From Dipteris shenzhenensis (Eukaryota; Polypodiophyta; Polypodiopsida; Gleicheniales), in the NCBI GenBank assembly GCA_047967505.1, contig CM106538.1: a DNA stretch of 64,000 nt, one strand, 5' to 3'. The position numbers and the translations under genes were made by a program. This document shows, piece after piece, positions 43,578 through 54,888 of the stretch. Position 1 is the first letter of the stretch, and each line of letters starts with the position of its first letter. The notes beneath the pieces were generated by a model. It saw only the letters and a list, made by a program, of their open reading frames with translations. It had not been told where the DNA came from and searched no databases.

Positions 43578-45353
43578 GTTGCTCCAGAAGATGTTGCCTG
43601 CACCAAATACCATGCCCGCATCAAGAGATGAAGCGAAGAAGATGCTAACAATGGTGGGTATGGATTATGATACCATCCATGCTTGCCGTAATGATTGTAT
43701 TCTCTTTCGTCGTGAGCATGGAGATTTGGCTAGTTGTCCAAAGTGTGGGGAACAACGATATAGAGATGACTTGCAGGGTGAGCGGATACCGGTAAAGTTC
43801 TTAAGACACTTTCCCATCATTGCAAGAATACAACACATGTTTCGATGCAAATCCATAGCGGAGTTGATGACATGGCATGCATCTCATCGGTCTACTGATC
43901 ACACATTGAGGATTCCCGCAGATTGTGCAGCTTGGAAGCACATAGATAATCAGTGGCCGGACTTTGCGAGAGAGCCACACAACTTACATCTTGGGCTAGC
44001 CATGGACGGCGTGAATCCTTTCGGGTTACGCTCGACATGCATCTTGGTCGACATGGCCCATAGTCGTGGTGAATTACAATATCCCACCATGGCTAACAAT
44101 AAAAAAGGGACACCTCATGCTTGCACTACTTGTGCCAGGAAAGTACAAGGCAAAAAACATGGACGTGTACATGGCACCTTTGATAGAGGAGTTACAGATA
44201 TTATGGAGAGGAGTGCAGGTCTTTGATATTTCCAGAGCTCCTAGGCATACCAATGATATTTTGGTCAGGGGTATCTTGATGTGGACCATGCATGACTACC
44301 CAGGATATGGAGAGTGCGCAGGTACGTGGTTATGTCTTTACATGTACAATGAGGGATTATGCTTTTTTTACTCTCTTTTGCACGCATGTCTTGTACTAAC
44401 ATATTCATGCACGTGTGCAGGACTTGTTACAAGTGGGTACCATGCTTGTCTTGTTTGTGGACCCGCTCTGAAATCGCTTGCACGCTACTCCAAACATATG
44501 AGGAAAAATGTTTATGAAGGTCATGCTCGATACCTTCGGCTCGACCATCTCGCACGTGGAGGTCAGCTTGATCCACCACCATCATATTTGAAAGCAAGTG
44601 ATTGGATTCAGGCTTGGAGGGTGAATGGAGAGGAACCTCCTCCTGGTATGAAGAGGCTATCGATCTTTCACGAGCTTCCTTATTGGGGTCAGTTACAAAT
44701 CAATCATCTCTTGGATCCCATGCATATCTTCAAGAATGTGGGGGCTACCATTTGGGCACACTTGGTTGGTTCCAAGGACTCGAGAGGAGTGCGAGAAGAC
44801 TTGCGTGCTATGAATAGGATGTCTCGTTTGTGGCCCCAAGTGCATGCTTCAGGAAAAGTTGTCCTCCCGAAAGCAACGTGGATCCTCTCTACGAGGGAGG
44901 AGGTAGCGATCAAGGCAGACATTGCCTCTTTCAGGCTTGGAGGGTGAATGGAGAGGAACCTCCTCCTGGTATGAAGAGGCTATCGATCTTTCACGAGCTT
45001 CCTTATTGGGGTCAGTTACAAATCAATCATCTCTTGGATCCCATGCATATCTTCAAGAATGTGGGGGCTACCATTTGGGCACACTTGGTTGGTTCCAAGG
45101 ACTCGAGAGGAGTGCGAGAAGACTTGCGTGCTATGAATAGGATGTCTCGTTTGTGGCCCCAAGTGCATGCTTCAGGAAAAGTTGTCCTCCCGAAAGCAAC
45201 GTGGATCCTCTCTACGAGGGAGGAGGTAGCGATCAAGGCAGACATTGCCTCTTTCAAACACCGACAGGGTACATGCATTGCTTGAAAGGAGAATTTTCAA
45301 AGGACAATAAGCTTAGTGGCCTCAAGTCCCATGATTGGCACAAGGTCTTACAG
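43578..45353 (+). pseudogene. tnp2 transposase core, exons 3-4 (E1)
   Basis: Residues in order: RDEAKKML, YDTIHACRNDCILF and CPKCGEQRYRDD (the zinc-finger-like start of Pfam Transposase_21/tnp2); MDGVNPFG; after a frame change NIPPWLTIKKGHLMLALLVPG; then WTMHDYPGYGE, an intron, YHACLVCGPALKSLARYSKH, and LLDPMHIFKNVGATIW. The Asp in MDGVNP and in LDPMHIFKN are candidate catalytic acids in this family. The open frames are 43,579-44,226 and 44,066-44,947. Confidence 0.88.
44609..45254 (+). repeat. 323-bp tandem duplication within tnp2 exon 4
   Basis: The segment beginning CAGGCTTGGAGGGTGAATGG is present twice, at 44,609 and 44,932. E2 has one copy. Because 323 is not a multiple of three, the first copy runs into a TGA just after the junction (FRLGG, stop). 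Confidence 0.95.
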
Positions 45354-45629
45354 GTATTCTAAGTAGAATTAGTGTACCGATAATAGTGATGCGTTAGCGT
45401 AATTATTATTATGTTAAATTGTTGACATGATTTCATTGTTGCTTTGATAGTTCATCCTTCCAATTACAATAAAAGGGTGCTTACAAGAAGATGTTAGAAA
45501 TGCTATATTCAAGATCTGTAGTATTGTGAGGTATGCTTACTATCAAATCGCATTATGTATTTTCTTAATGGACATGTGAAATAGGTGGATATCTCAAATA
45601 TCTTACATATGCATGGACATGTGAAATAG

Positions 45630-46314
45630 GTGGATATCTCAAAAAGAGATCTCTATATCGAGCATTGAGAAGGCTAGGGTGGAATCCATCGAAGCCATAT
45701 GCTTCCTTGAGAAGCACTTTCCGTCAAGCATTATGACAACTCAAGTCCACTTGCTTGTGCACATAGTTGATGAGGTGGCTATAGCAGGTACCGTTCATAA
45801 TCGATGGATGTTTTTTCTCGAGCGGTTTATGAAAACTTTAAAGGGGTTTGTAAGACAAAGAGCAAGACCAGAAGCAAGCATGGTAGAGGGATGGCTTGTG
45901 CAAGAGTCATTAGTATATATCACAGAGTTTCTTGCATCCACGGATCCTGATATGCCGCAAGCTTGGCACAACAAGGATGATGATCGCATCATTGGCGAGG
46001 TCCCCCAAGGAAAAGGGATTGAAAGAAAGATGAGCGAAGAGCAAATGGAGAAATTCAATAAGTTTTGTATCCTCAATAGCCCTGAGATGCAGAAGTGGAT
46101 TGAGAGATATGAAGTGGCCAAAGCAGAAAGAATAAATGCAAGGACGAGATTTAGAGTAATGTACAGGTGATCACAACCATATCCACGAGATCTGGCTCTT
46201 CTCCCTACTCACATGTCACTTGATTGGCTACAACTGGCTGTACGTAAAGCCGAACGTGATGGAGAGACAATAAATGAGCGCAAGCCAGAGTTATCATCTG
46301 GATGTATGGTGCAT
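45630..46314 (+). pseudogene. DUF4218 exon 6 (E1)
   Basis: Begins WISQKEISI and contains FPSSIMTTQVHLLVHIVDE and WMFFLERFMKTLKGFVRQRA, the typical DUF4218 blocks. A CGA-to-TGA change at 46,168 cuts it before SQPYPRD. The role of the domain is unknown. Confidence 0.87.
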
Positions 46315-46377
46315 GTAGGTTTCTTATTTCTTGACGTAATTAAGTAATTATTTGTGGCAATATATGCTATAAAATAG

Positions 46378-46776
46378 GTGCATCTTCATTGTTTTAATGA
46401 TGCTCTTTTATAGTACAAAAAGTACAGTGCATTATGGTCATATGGACGACATTTTCACGTGGAACGCATCGATTCAAAGAGAGTCACGTATGATTGTGGA
46501 GTCATGGCTAACTTCACACAAGATAGCTGAGCAAGTGCTTCGGATACCAATCTTCTCTCCTCACAGTTGGATTATTGTGGAACCATACGCGACATCTATG
46601 AAATTGATTTCAGACGATTTACTATTTTCATTCTTGATGTAAAATGGTTTAGAACTACTTACAACGGTCCCCATGCGACAGTGAGAAAAGATAGTAGCGG
46701 TCTCTTTGCAATAGACTCCACCAAACATTGGACCGATGAAAGTGATACTTTTGTTCTTCCCGTGCACTGTGAGCAG
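46378..46776 (+). pseudogene. DUF4216 exon 7 (E1)
   Basis: The correct frame carries KKYSALWSYGRHF and QLDYCGTIRDIYEIDF but contains TAG at 46,411 (CAG in E2) and TGA at 46,528 (CGA in E2). The 81-codon open frame at 46,397-46,642 is out of register. Confidence 0.85.
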
Positions 46777-46871
46777 GTGCATACTAATGATTTAATTAGT
46801 CGAAGCTTTCGTTTTTAAAGTCCATTGATATATATATAATTGACGACATTTGGCACCCATCTTCAATATAG

Positions 46872-47300
46872 GTGGTTTTTCATCTGGATCGTTTTGATCC
46901 AAGATGGTGGTACGTGATCCAAGTTGCACCACGAAGTAAGCAAATTTTTGAAGATCGAGATGTGGATATGGAGATGCCACTACCAATGCCGGATCCAATT
47001 GATGAATCTAGCGAAGAAGATGTAGATCACCATATGAGGCAAGAGGAAGATGCGCATAATGACATCGCACGGGAGGAGGATGGAGATCACGATATTGACG
47101 AGGAAGACAACAATCATCAAGATCAATCACCACACTTAAGCTTTATTGAAGAAGATGATCAAATACTTTTAGGTGAACGTACGATACTAGAGTACGATGA
47201 TGATATAGGAGATCAACTCGGTATAGAGTTGGAGATAGACTTGCTTGGTGCCTTAGACTTGGCTCAAGATGAAACAGTTGATGTAAATGCTCTTATTTGA
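46872..47300 (+). pseudogene. acidic C-terminal exon 8 (E1)
   Basis: An open 142-codon exon starting VFHLDRFDPRWWYVIQV after a CAATATAG acceptor, then nearly half Asp and Glu, ending DVNALI. The exon itself is intact. Confidence 0.85.
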
Positions 47301-47459
47301 TTTTTCTCATCTCAAACTTGGACATGAATATATGAGCTTCAAAGGCTTGATGTACATGCTCTCATTTTTTTATTCTCTATGAGCTCAAACATGTATGAAA
47401 ATTTAAAAAATTTTGTCATTGGAAAAAACTAATTTTTAAGGCTTTTAAAAAAAAAAAAT

Positions 47460-47637
47460 CCTCTCTGTAAAAACGTCGCTATAATATTTTGTCTCAGTGT
47501 CGCTATATAGCGACTTTTGGTAAAAGTCGCTATATAGCGACGATTTACGAAACCCGACTTTTATACCGACGATTAACGCTAAGCGGGCGCTAAATGTCGG
47601 TACGTAAACGTCGCAATAGGATGCGTGTGTAGTAGTG
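47460..47637. repeat. E1 3' subterminal palindromes and terminus
   Basis: Perfect GTCGCTATATAGCGAC at 47,499 and 47,526 (E2 has six). They are followed by GCGGGCGCTAAATGTCGGTACG and the terminus TGCGTGTGTAGTAGTG, ending at 47,637, the complement of the E2 start. Confidence 0.9.
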
Positions 47638-47945
47638 ACAGTTCTAGAAATTAACTAGTATATGACCCGAATAAATAGAAAATTACATTTAAATAATTTA
47701 ATTACTACAAAACACATCAATTTCAACCATCAACCTGGTCATCAATTAGACAATAACAATATTTTGATGTCCTATTGCAAAATATATTGTTGTCACTTTC
47801 ATTTCAATCACATGGGTTCAGGACAATCATATAACTGGTGTTTGACCTAAACCAACCACGGTTTCTTGATGTTCCAACTACCAGGCTTATTTAGGACAAG
47901 TACACGATCGGAACTAGTGCAAAATATATTGGTATTAATTTTTGT

Positions 47946-47961
47946 TCAACCACACTGGTTT
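47946..47961. repeat. LINE target site duplication, left
   Basis: TCAACCACACTGGTTT, repeated at 48,960-48,975. Confidence 0.9.
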
Positions 47962-48959
47962 TTTTTTTGCCAAAAAAACAGTGCTAATTATATTACTTCG
48001 AGAACAAGATACAAGAGGTCAGCTTATAGCTGACGGGCTGCGTTCACAAATCGGACGCAGCCCTAAAAGGTAGCAAAATAAACCATCCTCTCACGGAGGG
48101 ATAAGACGAGTATGAATGAACAGCCATCGGGGTGGTGAGTAATGCCACCGAAGGCCCTGCGTAGTCTACGCGAAGAAGAGGCCCTGTGTGTCCCAAGCCC
48201 GGAGGAAGCGTCTCCGCTTCTCCTGACCGGCCCGGGAGTCTCCCTGAATCTGGTCCCACTGGCCTCTGAGAGTATGAATAATCTCACTCCAAATCTCCGC
48301 CATGATCTGGGCAGTCAATAAGGAGGTGCCACCTAGGATCTGCGCGCAGCAGCGCGAAGTCCAGATGTGCCACCCTGTGATGCTGCTAATAATCTCCCAG
48401 ACTGGCTCCCTCTCCCGAACTCCTGTATCAGCCTCTGCTAGGTGCTGTGGGAGACCCTCGAGCGGTCCCCACGTCCCCTGTGTAATAAGGAAAGTGGGGT
48501 CCTACTGGCATGCCTCGAATAAGTGATGAAGACCAGGTGCGGTGCTGCACCAACAGAACGCGCCCCAAGTGATCAATCCTAGCTCTGGCGCTGCGCGAGT
48601 AAGAATCCCAAAAGTCCACCTCCACACTTCCTGGGCGCGAGTGCAGCTCCATAGGCAGTGTTTTGGTGTCTCCTCATCCGCATGGCAAATCTGGCAGCAA
48701 CCGTCCTGGCCTATCTGCCTCAACCAGCTCCCCACTGGAAGACCTTTGTGGGCAAGAAGCCACAGGAAGTATGAGATCTTCCGCGGCTGCCAGCTCTCCC
48801 ACAAGGCCTTCCAGAATGCCTGCAAAAAGAACCTGGAAAGACCCTGTGCGTACCAGCTGGGTCGCTGGGTGGGGGGGCGGCTCTGCATCCTCCCGAGAAC
48901 TCTCCTGCCCAAAGTCGTACTGTAGGCGAAGAAGGAGGTCAGCCCCTGTCCTGGCACAA
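47962..48959 (-). mobile_element. 5'-truncated LINE (non-LTR retrotransposon)
   Basis: A GC-rich insertion of about 1.0 kb in AT-rich sequence, bounded by a perfect 16-bp target duplication. At the left junction the T-run (47,959-47,968) is the poly(A) tail of a minus-strand element. The right edge lies within the C-terminal part of ORF2, as expected when reverse transcription stops early. Confidence 0.92.
48502..48958 (-). pseudogene. LINE ORF2 C-terminus, zinc-binding RT domain
   Basis: The minus-strand frame includes WKALWESWQPRKISYFLWLL, GLPVGSWLRQIG and CCQICHADEETPKHCLWSC, ending in EVWRW. This is the zf-RVT motif (C-x2-C-x7-H-x4-C) that follows the reverse transcriptase in plant L1-type LINEs. 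The first few codons of the longest frame are target sequence, so the real fragment starts at 48,959. No start codon or RT core is present. Confidence 0.88.
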
Positions 48960-48962
48960 TCA

Positions 48963-49262
48963 ACCACACTGGTTTAGGACAATCACATGGGTGGTGTTTG
49001 ACCTAAACCAGTTGACCTGAACTAGCCACATTTGCTTGATGTTCCAACCATCGGGTTGGCTTAGGACAATTAAATTAAGTCTTAGTGAGCCTAATATAGA
49101 AATTGAACATTTCAAAACTTAATCACATGATGTTCCAACAACTGGGTTGGTTTAGGACAATCACATTAAGTCCAAGTCAACCTGATTTTGAAATGAAATA
49201 ATCAAACTTCTAAAACTCAATCATAAACAACTACTGGGCTGGTTTAGGCAACTACTTATCTG
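48963..49262. repeat. degenerate repeat of about 90 bp
   Basis: Variants of CTGGTTTAGGACAATCACA preceded by GTTCCAACNAC recur at about 48,968, 49,055, 49,149 and 49,240, with further diverged copies near 47,815 and 47,885 to the left of the LINE. The LINE inserted inside one unit. Confidence 0.6.
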
Positions 49263-49512
49263 TGTTGTATCCAGCATGTGTATGATGTGCTCGTCCAACA
49301 TCCTACATCCCATCTTCGTTCTGTACATGTCCTTCTTACTTTCAATCAAGATGATCATGCATTGCTTTCACTCTGCATCCAATAGCTAGAGCCATGTTGG
49401 TCCTTTTGTTTGACAACATCTTTGACATCGTGTGCCCAATCCGTTTCTCCTGTGTTTCAGAGGACACCAACATAGCTAATGTCACCCTCTTTGCAGCTAG
49501 TTAGTCTTAGCT

Positions 49513-49756
49513 CATGATCGGGGGGTGCACTACTAAGAAACCCTATGTATCACATGCATTCAAAGGGTATTAAAAAAACCCTTTACCCCATAAAAACACC
49601 CCTCATTACTTATGAACTAAGTGAAATTTTCCAAAACTTGAATAAAAAAACCCCTCCTGTTATTATAATTCTGTTAAAATTTTTCAAAAACTTGGATTAA
49701 AATACCCCTCCTTTTGAATGCACGTGGTACACTAATTTTTTTTAGATGAACCCCTC
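49513..49756. mobile_element. MITE-C, diverged inverted-repeat element
   Basis: About 240 bp starting GGGGGGTGCACTACTAAG and ending AGATGAACCCCTCGAG. The subterminal CACATGCATTCAAAGGG and the complement of the other end, CACGTGCATTCAAAAGG, form an inverted repeat. The C-run composition and CACGTG(N)3TTCAA words resemble MITE-A. No clear target duplication remains. Confidence 0.5.
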
Positions 49757-50993
49757 GAGACCTTAGTTCTTTGCTTCGATGGTGTGTAGCTACAACCACT
49801 TCTTGCTACTTCTCTATAAGAAGTCTTCTTTCTTCTCGTTGTTTCTCCTTGCACAAATGTTGCAAAAGTGTCATCCATTGCTCTTTTGATGCCATGCCAT
49901 TGCTTTTCTGGACCTGCGATATATTCCTTATGCCTTGACTAAGCTTTTCAACTTTCCTATCTCATAGCCTTTATCTACTTCTCTTGCAAGCCAGGACAAG
50001 CTGCATGTTGCCATTGATGTCATGGCAATGACTGCTAAAATAGAACCTCTAGAATAGAGACCTACTAGCTTGTGAGGCAAGCAAAGAATCGAAGACACCT
50101 TACCCAAGTCATTCAACCTCAATGTTTTTATGCATCACCCATTAGTTGCTACACGTCCTTTGGGCTACAAGGGCCATCTCAATATTGAGCATCTCAATGC
50201 CAATGCTCCTTAGGGGGAGGGAGGTTTTGGGTGCATGTTCAAGGGTAGGAATATATGAGCAGGGATTACATGTAGGTTGCAAGGTGGTGCAGGTTGAGGT
50301 ATTCAAATACTTGTAGGCAAGAGAGGTGAAATTTTGAAATTTGCGAGAGTAGCAAAATTTTTAGTCATCCCAGCATTTTCTCCTTTTGATGATGCACGTC
50401 AGTAAAATTGGATATCCCAAGCAACTACAATGTGGCCTAAATTTTTTCAAAACACAAATAGGCCAAAGGGCACGCTATCAAGTTTGATGTTGTGTATGAT
50501 GAAATGAAATAATCTTTGGCATGCTTATGAACCATATAGCAAGCAAGTGCATGGAAAAAAAACCAATACAAAATTGTAAATAGTGTTGGATTTATTAAAA
50601 GATCTTTGCATATGCACCAATTGCACATTTTCAAATTATTCCATTCTAGGGTAAATCTAGATACCAATATCACCAACTGTCAATGTTTTAAGACCACCAT
50701 ACAATTGTCCCACTAGTTTGGATTCCAAATTTTTAATCTGCTTTGGTTTTCAACAAATCAAGAGAAAGTTATAGAGCATGCCCTCAATTGGGTGTGCATT
50801 TCTAAAGTAGATCCACATCTTTTTGGAGTAATCAGTAGCAACAGTGAAGATGATAAAGTATAGGCCTTTTTTCAATGATCACTACAAGGCATAGGCCCTT
50901 TTTTGATGAAAATACCGACCTTTTTTACACTAAAAAGTTTTTTTTTGATGGGCACAAAGGTCGGTATTTATGTTGCGAGAAGCATAAAAAAAG

Positions 50994-51112
50994 AACGGTC
51001 GCTATGTAAGCATCACTGTATAGTGACACTAATAAACGTTGCTATATAGTGACATTGGTAAATGACGCTATATAGCAACATTGGTAAACGTCACTATATA
51101 GCGATGATTAAC
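50994..51112. repeat. B 5' subterminal palindromes, eroded
   Basis: Four or five diverged copies of the GTCGCTATATAGCGAC motif (for example CACTGTATAGTG and GTTGCTATATAGTGAC) at roughly 25-bp spacing. Erosion is mostly C-to-T and G-to-A. Confidence 0.8.
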
Positions 51113-51423
51113 AGAAGCTAAAAAAAACATTAGTGGGGCTAAATAGGGCCACAACAATCCCTGTTTTGCCCCACTAATATTTTTTATTTAGTAATTACAA
51201 ATGAATGTTTTTTGTTACAAAATTTCCCTTGTGGAAAGGATGATACAAAATCACTCAACTGAACCTAGTGACAAAAGCATATACATGTTGAAGATATACA
51301 ACATTGTTTGTTACAAAATTACCCTTTCGAAAAGGGTGATACAAAATCACTCAAACGAGCCGATATACAAAAACATATACATGGCGAAGTATATGCAAAC
51401 TACTACTAATACTACTACCACTA

Positions 51424-53010
51424 CTATTGCTCATCCGAATCGTCGTCCTTGTCCTTGTCCTCGTCCTCGTCGTGCTGGCCTGATCCTTGGCCCTCGTGAG
51501 CTGCAGCTGATCCCTGGCCCTCGTGAGCTGCGCCTGATCCTTGGCCCTCGTCAAAGTCGTGTAAGCCTAATCCCTCATCATCCTTGCTCAACTTTGTCGA
51601 TGGGACGTTCGAGCTTTGATTCTAAGAGTGAAACCATATTAATTGGAAATTAGATTGGAACTTAAAAAATAAAACAGTTTAAAAAGTGAGATTACAAGTA
51701 GGAGTAGACTTATACCATGCCAGCAGCCACCTCAACCCAATGGATCGTCGCTCCCAACGCCTCCTACTCAATAAACCACGGCTTGTTCCTATGTGAAATG
51801 CGCATCTCGTCTCTATGTCTGTAGGAAGGCGACCCATCATAACTTTTTGTGGGCCCAATTTATGAGAGTTAGATAAAGTGCATGCAATATGTAGTAAAAC
51901 AAAATACAACAATACATTAAATGAGAAGAAGTAGGCTTACCACGGTTGCCTCGAACGCCAACCGTCCGCCTGCACCAAAATGCGAAGTACCTATGGAGTC
52001 CAACCGTCTCCTCGTAGCCCTCCTCTGACCCTCAAACATTTTGGGATGGTGGTCCCTGTAGTACTTCTTGAAAAACTTCCAATCAGCTTTGTCTACTCAT
52101 TTGGGTTTATCCTTTAATCCCTTTGCGATGGAAGTACGCAAGGTTGACCTATGATGCTTCAAGAGGAACCCTTGTGTTATTTCATGTAATCTGAATTGAA
52201 CTCCTAATTTGGAGGGTTAGGATATTGTATTTTCAATTTATCAATGACTACCTACTTCTTTCCCTCATCTTGGTACCGCCAGTCAGTAGCTATGCTGCTC
52301 CTAAAGTGCTGGCTCATCAACCGCCTCATGGTGGCCATCACTGTTGAGCCCTTTTTATCTTTTATTATCTCTCTAGTAGCCATGATTTCATAGGAAAGTT
52401 CCTCAACCGAGTAAGGAGAACTCATGGTAGTGGCAGAGTCAGAGCGAGTGGTGTTTATGCGAGTGCTTATGAAGCAAGGAGTAATAGTGGGAGTAGGAGA
52501 GGGCAAGGGACCTAACTGGTACTGGGTCTCGAGACCAAGTGGAGACTTGTAGAGATGTGAGTGTGCTGACTTCTCTACATCTCCTAAGTTAGCATAACAT
52601 AAGCGACCCCTCCTACTCTTCCTTTCCTTACGATGGGCATGCCCAAGTGATGACCCCTAAGTCGAAGGGGCTAGAGAGGACGGTTGGACAGTAGGTCCAA
52701 TCATGGGTGTAGGAGAGGGAATTGCTGAGGTCCTCTGGGATAGTAGAGAGAAGAATCTTGTCACCTCGGCATCGGTCATCTATGCAACAAACTCGTTGGG
52801 ACTCCTGACAAAGCCATGGGCTACTAACAAAGGAGTTCCCTAAGGGGTAGTTACAGTGCTACGTCCGAGAGGAGTCGGGCTAGGGGTAGTCATAGGGGTA
52901 GGCCCTTGAGGTGTTGCCTGAGTGGAATCAAAGTCCTATGGATAATAGAGATCATGATGTCTCCTCCTACGAGGGTTTTTGTACTCGTCGAACGTACGAC
53001 GTGATCCCAT
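51424..53010 (-). pseudogene. Transposase_24-type gene, decayed (B)
   Basis: Starts MGSRRTFDEYKNP at 53,010, with a basic RRRRHH stretch and a Ser/Thr/Pro linker. It continues through TDAEVTRFFSLLSQRTS, GLETQYQLG and MATMRRLMSQHFRSS, and ends with a Glu/Gly/Asp-rich tail and stop at 51,424. Stops and frame changes interrupt it (for example after DEGKK at 52,252). It shows what E1 has lost: the N-terminal ~100 residues upstream of GLETQYQ. Confidence 0.78.
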
Positions 53011-53039
53011 TTCCAATTTGGAGGGATTGGACAAATGTA

Positions 53040-54150
53040 GACACAAACACAAAAACAAAAAACAGAAAACAAGAGCAAGTAAGAAGCAAAAAGCATATGA
53101 GGGAAAGCATATGCATAAGAGAAGGAGAAGCATAAGAGAAGCATAAGAGAAGCAAAAGAGAAGGACAAGCATAAGAGAAGGTGAGGAGAAAAGAAGAGAA
53201 AGAAAAGGGAAAAAGAGATTGAAAGAGGGAAAAAGAACCAAATATGCATAAGAGAAAAAAGAGAGAAAAGATATGCTTATGCTTATGCATAAGCATATGA
53301 GCATATGCTCATGCATAAGCATAAGCATAAGTATAGGCATAGGCATAGGCATATGCTTATGAAAAGAAGAGAAAAAGAGAGGGAAAAAGAAGAGAAGGAA
53401 AGGAGAAGGAGAAGGAGAAGAAGAAGAAGACATATGCTCATGCATAAGCATAAGCATAAGAGAAGGAAAAGAAGAGAAGAAGAAGGAGACATATGCTCAT
53501 GCATAAGCATAAGCATAAAGAAGAGGGGGAAAGAGATTGAAAGAGGGGAAAAAGAAGAGGAAAAAAAAAGAGAAGGAAAAGGGGAAAAGAGATCGAAAAA
53601 GGGAAAAAAGAAGAGAGGAAAAGAGCATAAGCATAAGAGAAGGAAGACGGGAAAAGAGATCGAAAGAGGGGAAAAAGAAGAGAGGAAAAGAGCATAAGCA
53701 TAAGAGAAGGAAGAGGGGAAAAGAGATCGAAAGAGGGGAAAAGAGATTGAAAGAGAGGAAAAGAGCATAGGCATAAGAGAAGGAAGAGGGGAAAAAGAAG
53801 AGGAAAAAAGAAGAGAAGGAAGAGGGAAAAAAGAAGAGAGGAAAAGAGCATAAGCATAAGAGAAGGAAGAGGGAAAAAGAGCATAAGCATAAGAGAAAAA
53901 GAAAGAAAGCATATGCTTATGCTTATGCATGAGCATATAAGCATAGTGAAAAAGAGAAAGCATAAGATTGTGCTTATGAGCTTATGAAAAGAGGAGAAAA
54001 AGAGAGGAAAAAAGAGTGGAAAATAAGAGAAGGAAGAGGGGAAAAGCGATTGAAAGAAGGGAAAAAGAAGAGGGGAAAAGAGAATAAGCATAAGAGAAGA
54101 AAAAACATATGCATAAGAGAAAAAGAGAGGGAATAAGAGAAGAGAGGGAA
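53040..54150 (-). repeat. purine tract with GCATAAGC words (B)
   Basis: The reverse complement of the tracts at 16,240 and 24,240: on the plus strand GAAAAAGAGAGG with GCATAAGCATAAGC interruptions. Long Lys/Arg/Glu or Ser/Phe/Leu open frames here are compositional. Confidence 0.9.
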
Positions 54151-54177
54151 AGAGAGGGTTTCTACGCCCATCACTCC

Positions 54178-54200
54178 ACCTAACGCTTAAGGCGTTAGCT
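54178..54200. repeat. conserved small hairpin (B)
   Basis: Same hairpin as at 16,199 in the opposite orientation, with one arm changed at one position (CCTAACG against CGTTAGC). Confidence 0.75.
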
Positions 54201-54239
54201 GCAGGCCAATGCAAATAACAGAAATAACAAAAGGGAAAA

Positions 54240-54880
54240 AGAGGAAGCACTTTCTTACCTGGTCACAATGCATATGAGGGAAAGCATATGCATAAGAGAA
54301 AAGTCTCGAACCGTGTTTCGTGTCCTGGCGGGCCTACAAAAAAGAGAAAACATACCATTTTTTCAGATAACTAGTTAGAGGAAGGAGGAGCAACTTTTCA
54401 AAGGGATTGGATGAGTTTGGAGACGCCTACAAACAAGGAGAAAGCATCACCCTACAAACAAGGAGAAAGAGGAGGAAGAGAAATACCAAAAAGAGAAGAG
54501 GTGAGTCTTCTTTCTTTCACCAAATCTCTTTTTTTGTCCTTAAGCTTTGAAAATCAAGCATGAAAATTAGCACATAGACTTAGAAATAAAAGGAGAAACA
54601 TGCTTCAACACTCACAAAATGAAATCTCATAAAAAATGAATCTACATTGTTTAAAGAGACCCACCTTCTTAAAAAACTTTCTTTCAAAATTCACACAAGC
54701 AGACAGGGAGAAGGGTGTAAAGGAAGCACAAGTGTTGGGAGAGGGGCTGGGTAGGGGTGAGGAGTGGGGAATAGAGAGGAGCCAGAAAGCGAGGTCGTCA
54801 AATATAAGGTGGGAGGAGAATTTTTTTTTCCTTGCAATAGACATGTGAAAGACGGCATCGTGCGGGGGTTTGGGTTTAAG
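54240..54880 (+). other. CACTA leader / upstream region (B)
   Basis: Homologous to 14,310-14,929 (inverted). No conserved protein. It holds several CCTACAAA(A/C)AAG words, complements of acceptor-like sequences. Confidence 0.55.
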
Positions 54881-54888
54881 CCCTCAGC

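Larger units (their letters stand above)
43302..47300 (+). pseudogene. CACTA transposase gene (tnp2-DUF4218-DUF4216), E1
   Basis: Exons by splice sites and comparison with E2: exon 2 (partial) 43,302-43,495; exon 3 43,578-44,321; exon 4 44,421-45,353; exon 5 about 45,477-45,532; exon 6 45,630-46,314; exon 7 46,378-46,776; exon 8 46,872-47,300. It would encode the transposase acting at CACTA ends. It is disabled by a TGA in exon 2 (43,371), a frame change before the PPWLTIKKGH block (about 44,050), a 323-bp duplication in exon 4, a TGA in exon 6 (46,168), and a TAG (46,411) and a TGA (46,528) in exon 7. The donor after exon 6 is GTAGGT where E2 has GTAAGT. Confidence 0.88.
41596..47637 (+). 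mobile_element. CACTA element E1, both termini present
   Basis: Starts CACTACAAGGCATAGGCC and ends TGTGTAGTAGTG. Inside are nine phased 16-bp palindromes, a Transposase_24 gene on the minus strand, the tnp2-DUF4218-DUF4216-acidic gene on the plus strand, and two palindromes near the 3' end. Compared with E2 and B it has lost the pyrimidine tract, hairpin, internal palindrome cluster, exon 1 and the start of exon 2 (junction at about 43,301). The flanking trinucleotides are ATG at left and ACA at right, so this is not a simple insertion as it stands. Confidence 0.88.
47638..50879. other. flanking region between E1 and B
   Basis: AT-rich, with no gene I can support apart from the LINE fragment. 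It contains a degenerate roughly 90-bp repeat and a MITE-like inverted repeat (listed separately). 49,760-50,879 shows nothing recognisable. Confidence 0.5.

Noticed and set aside
41596-47637. E1 as a simple, clean CACTA insertion
   Set aside because: Left flank ATG and right flank ACA do not match, while ATG is found beside the E2 terminus; an inversion or misjoin fits better.
48542-48977. Plus-strand frames across the LINE fragment
   Set aside because: They are the complement of the zinc-binding RT tail in GC-rich sequence.
53305-53697. Lys/Arg/Glu-rich open frames that look like coiled-coil proteins
   Set aside because: They are the purine strand of the same tract, open in several frames.
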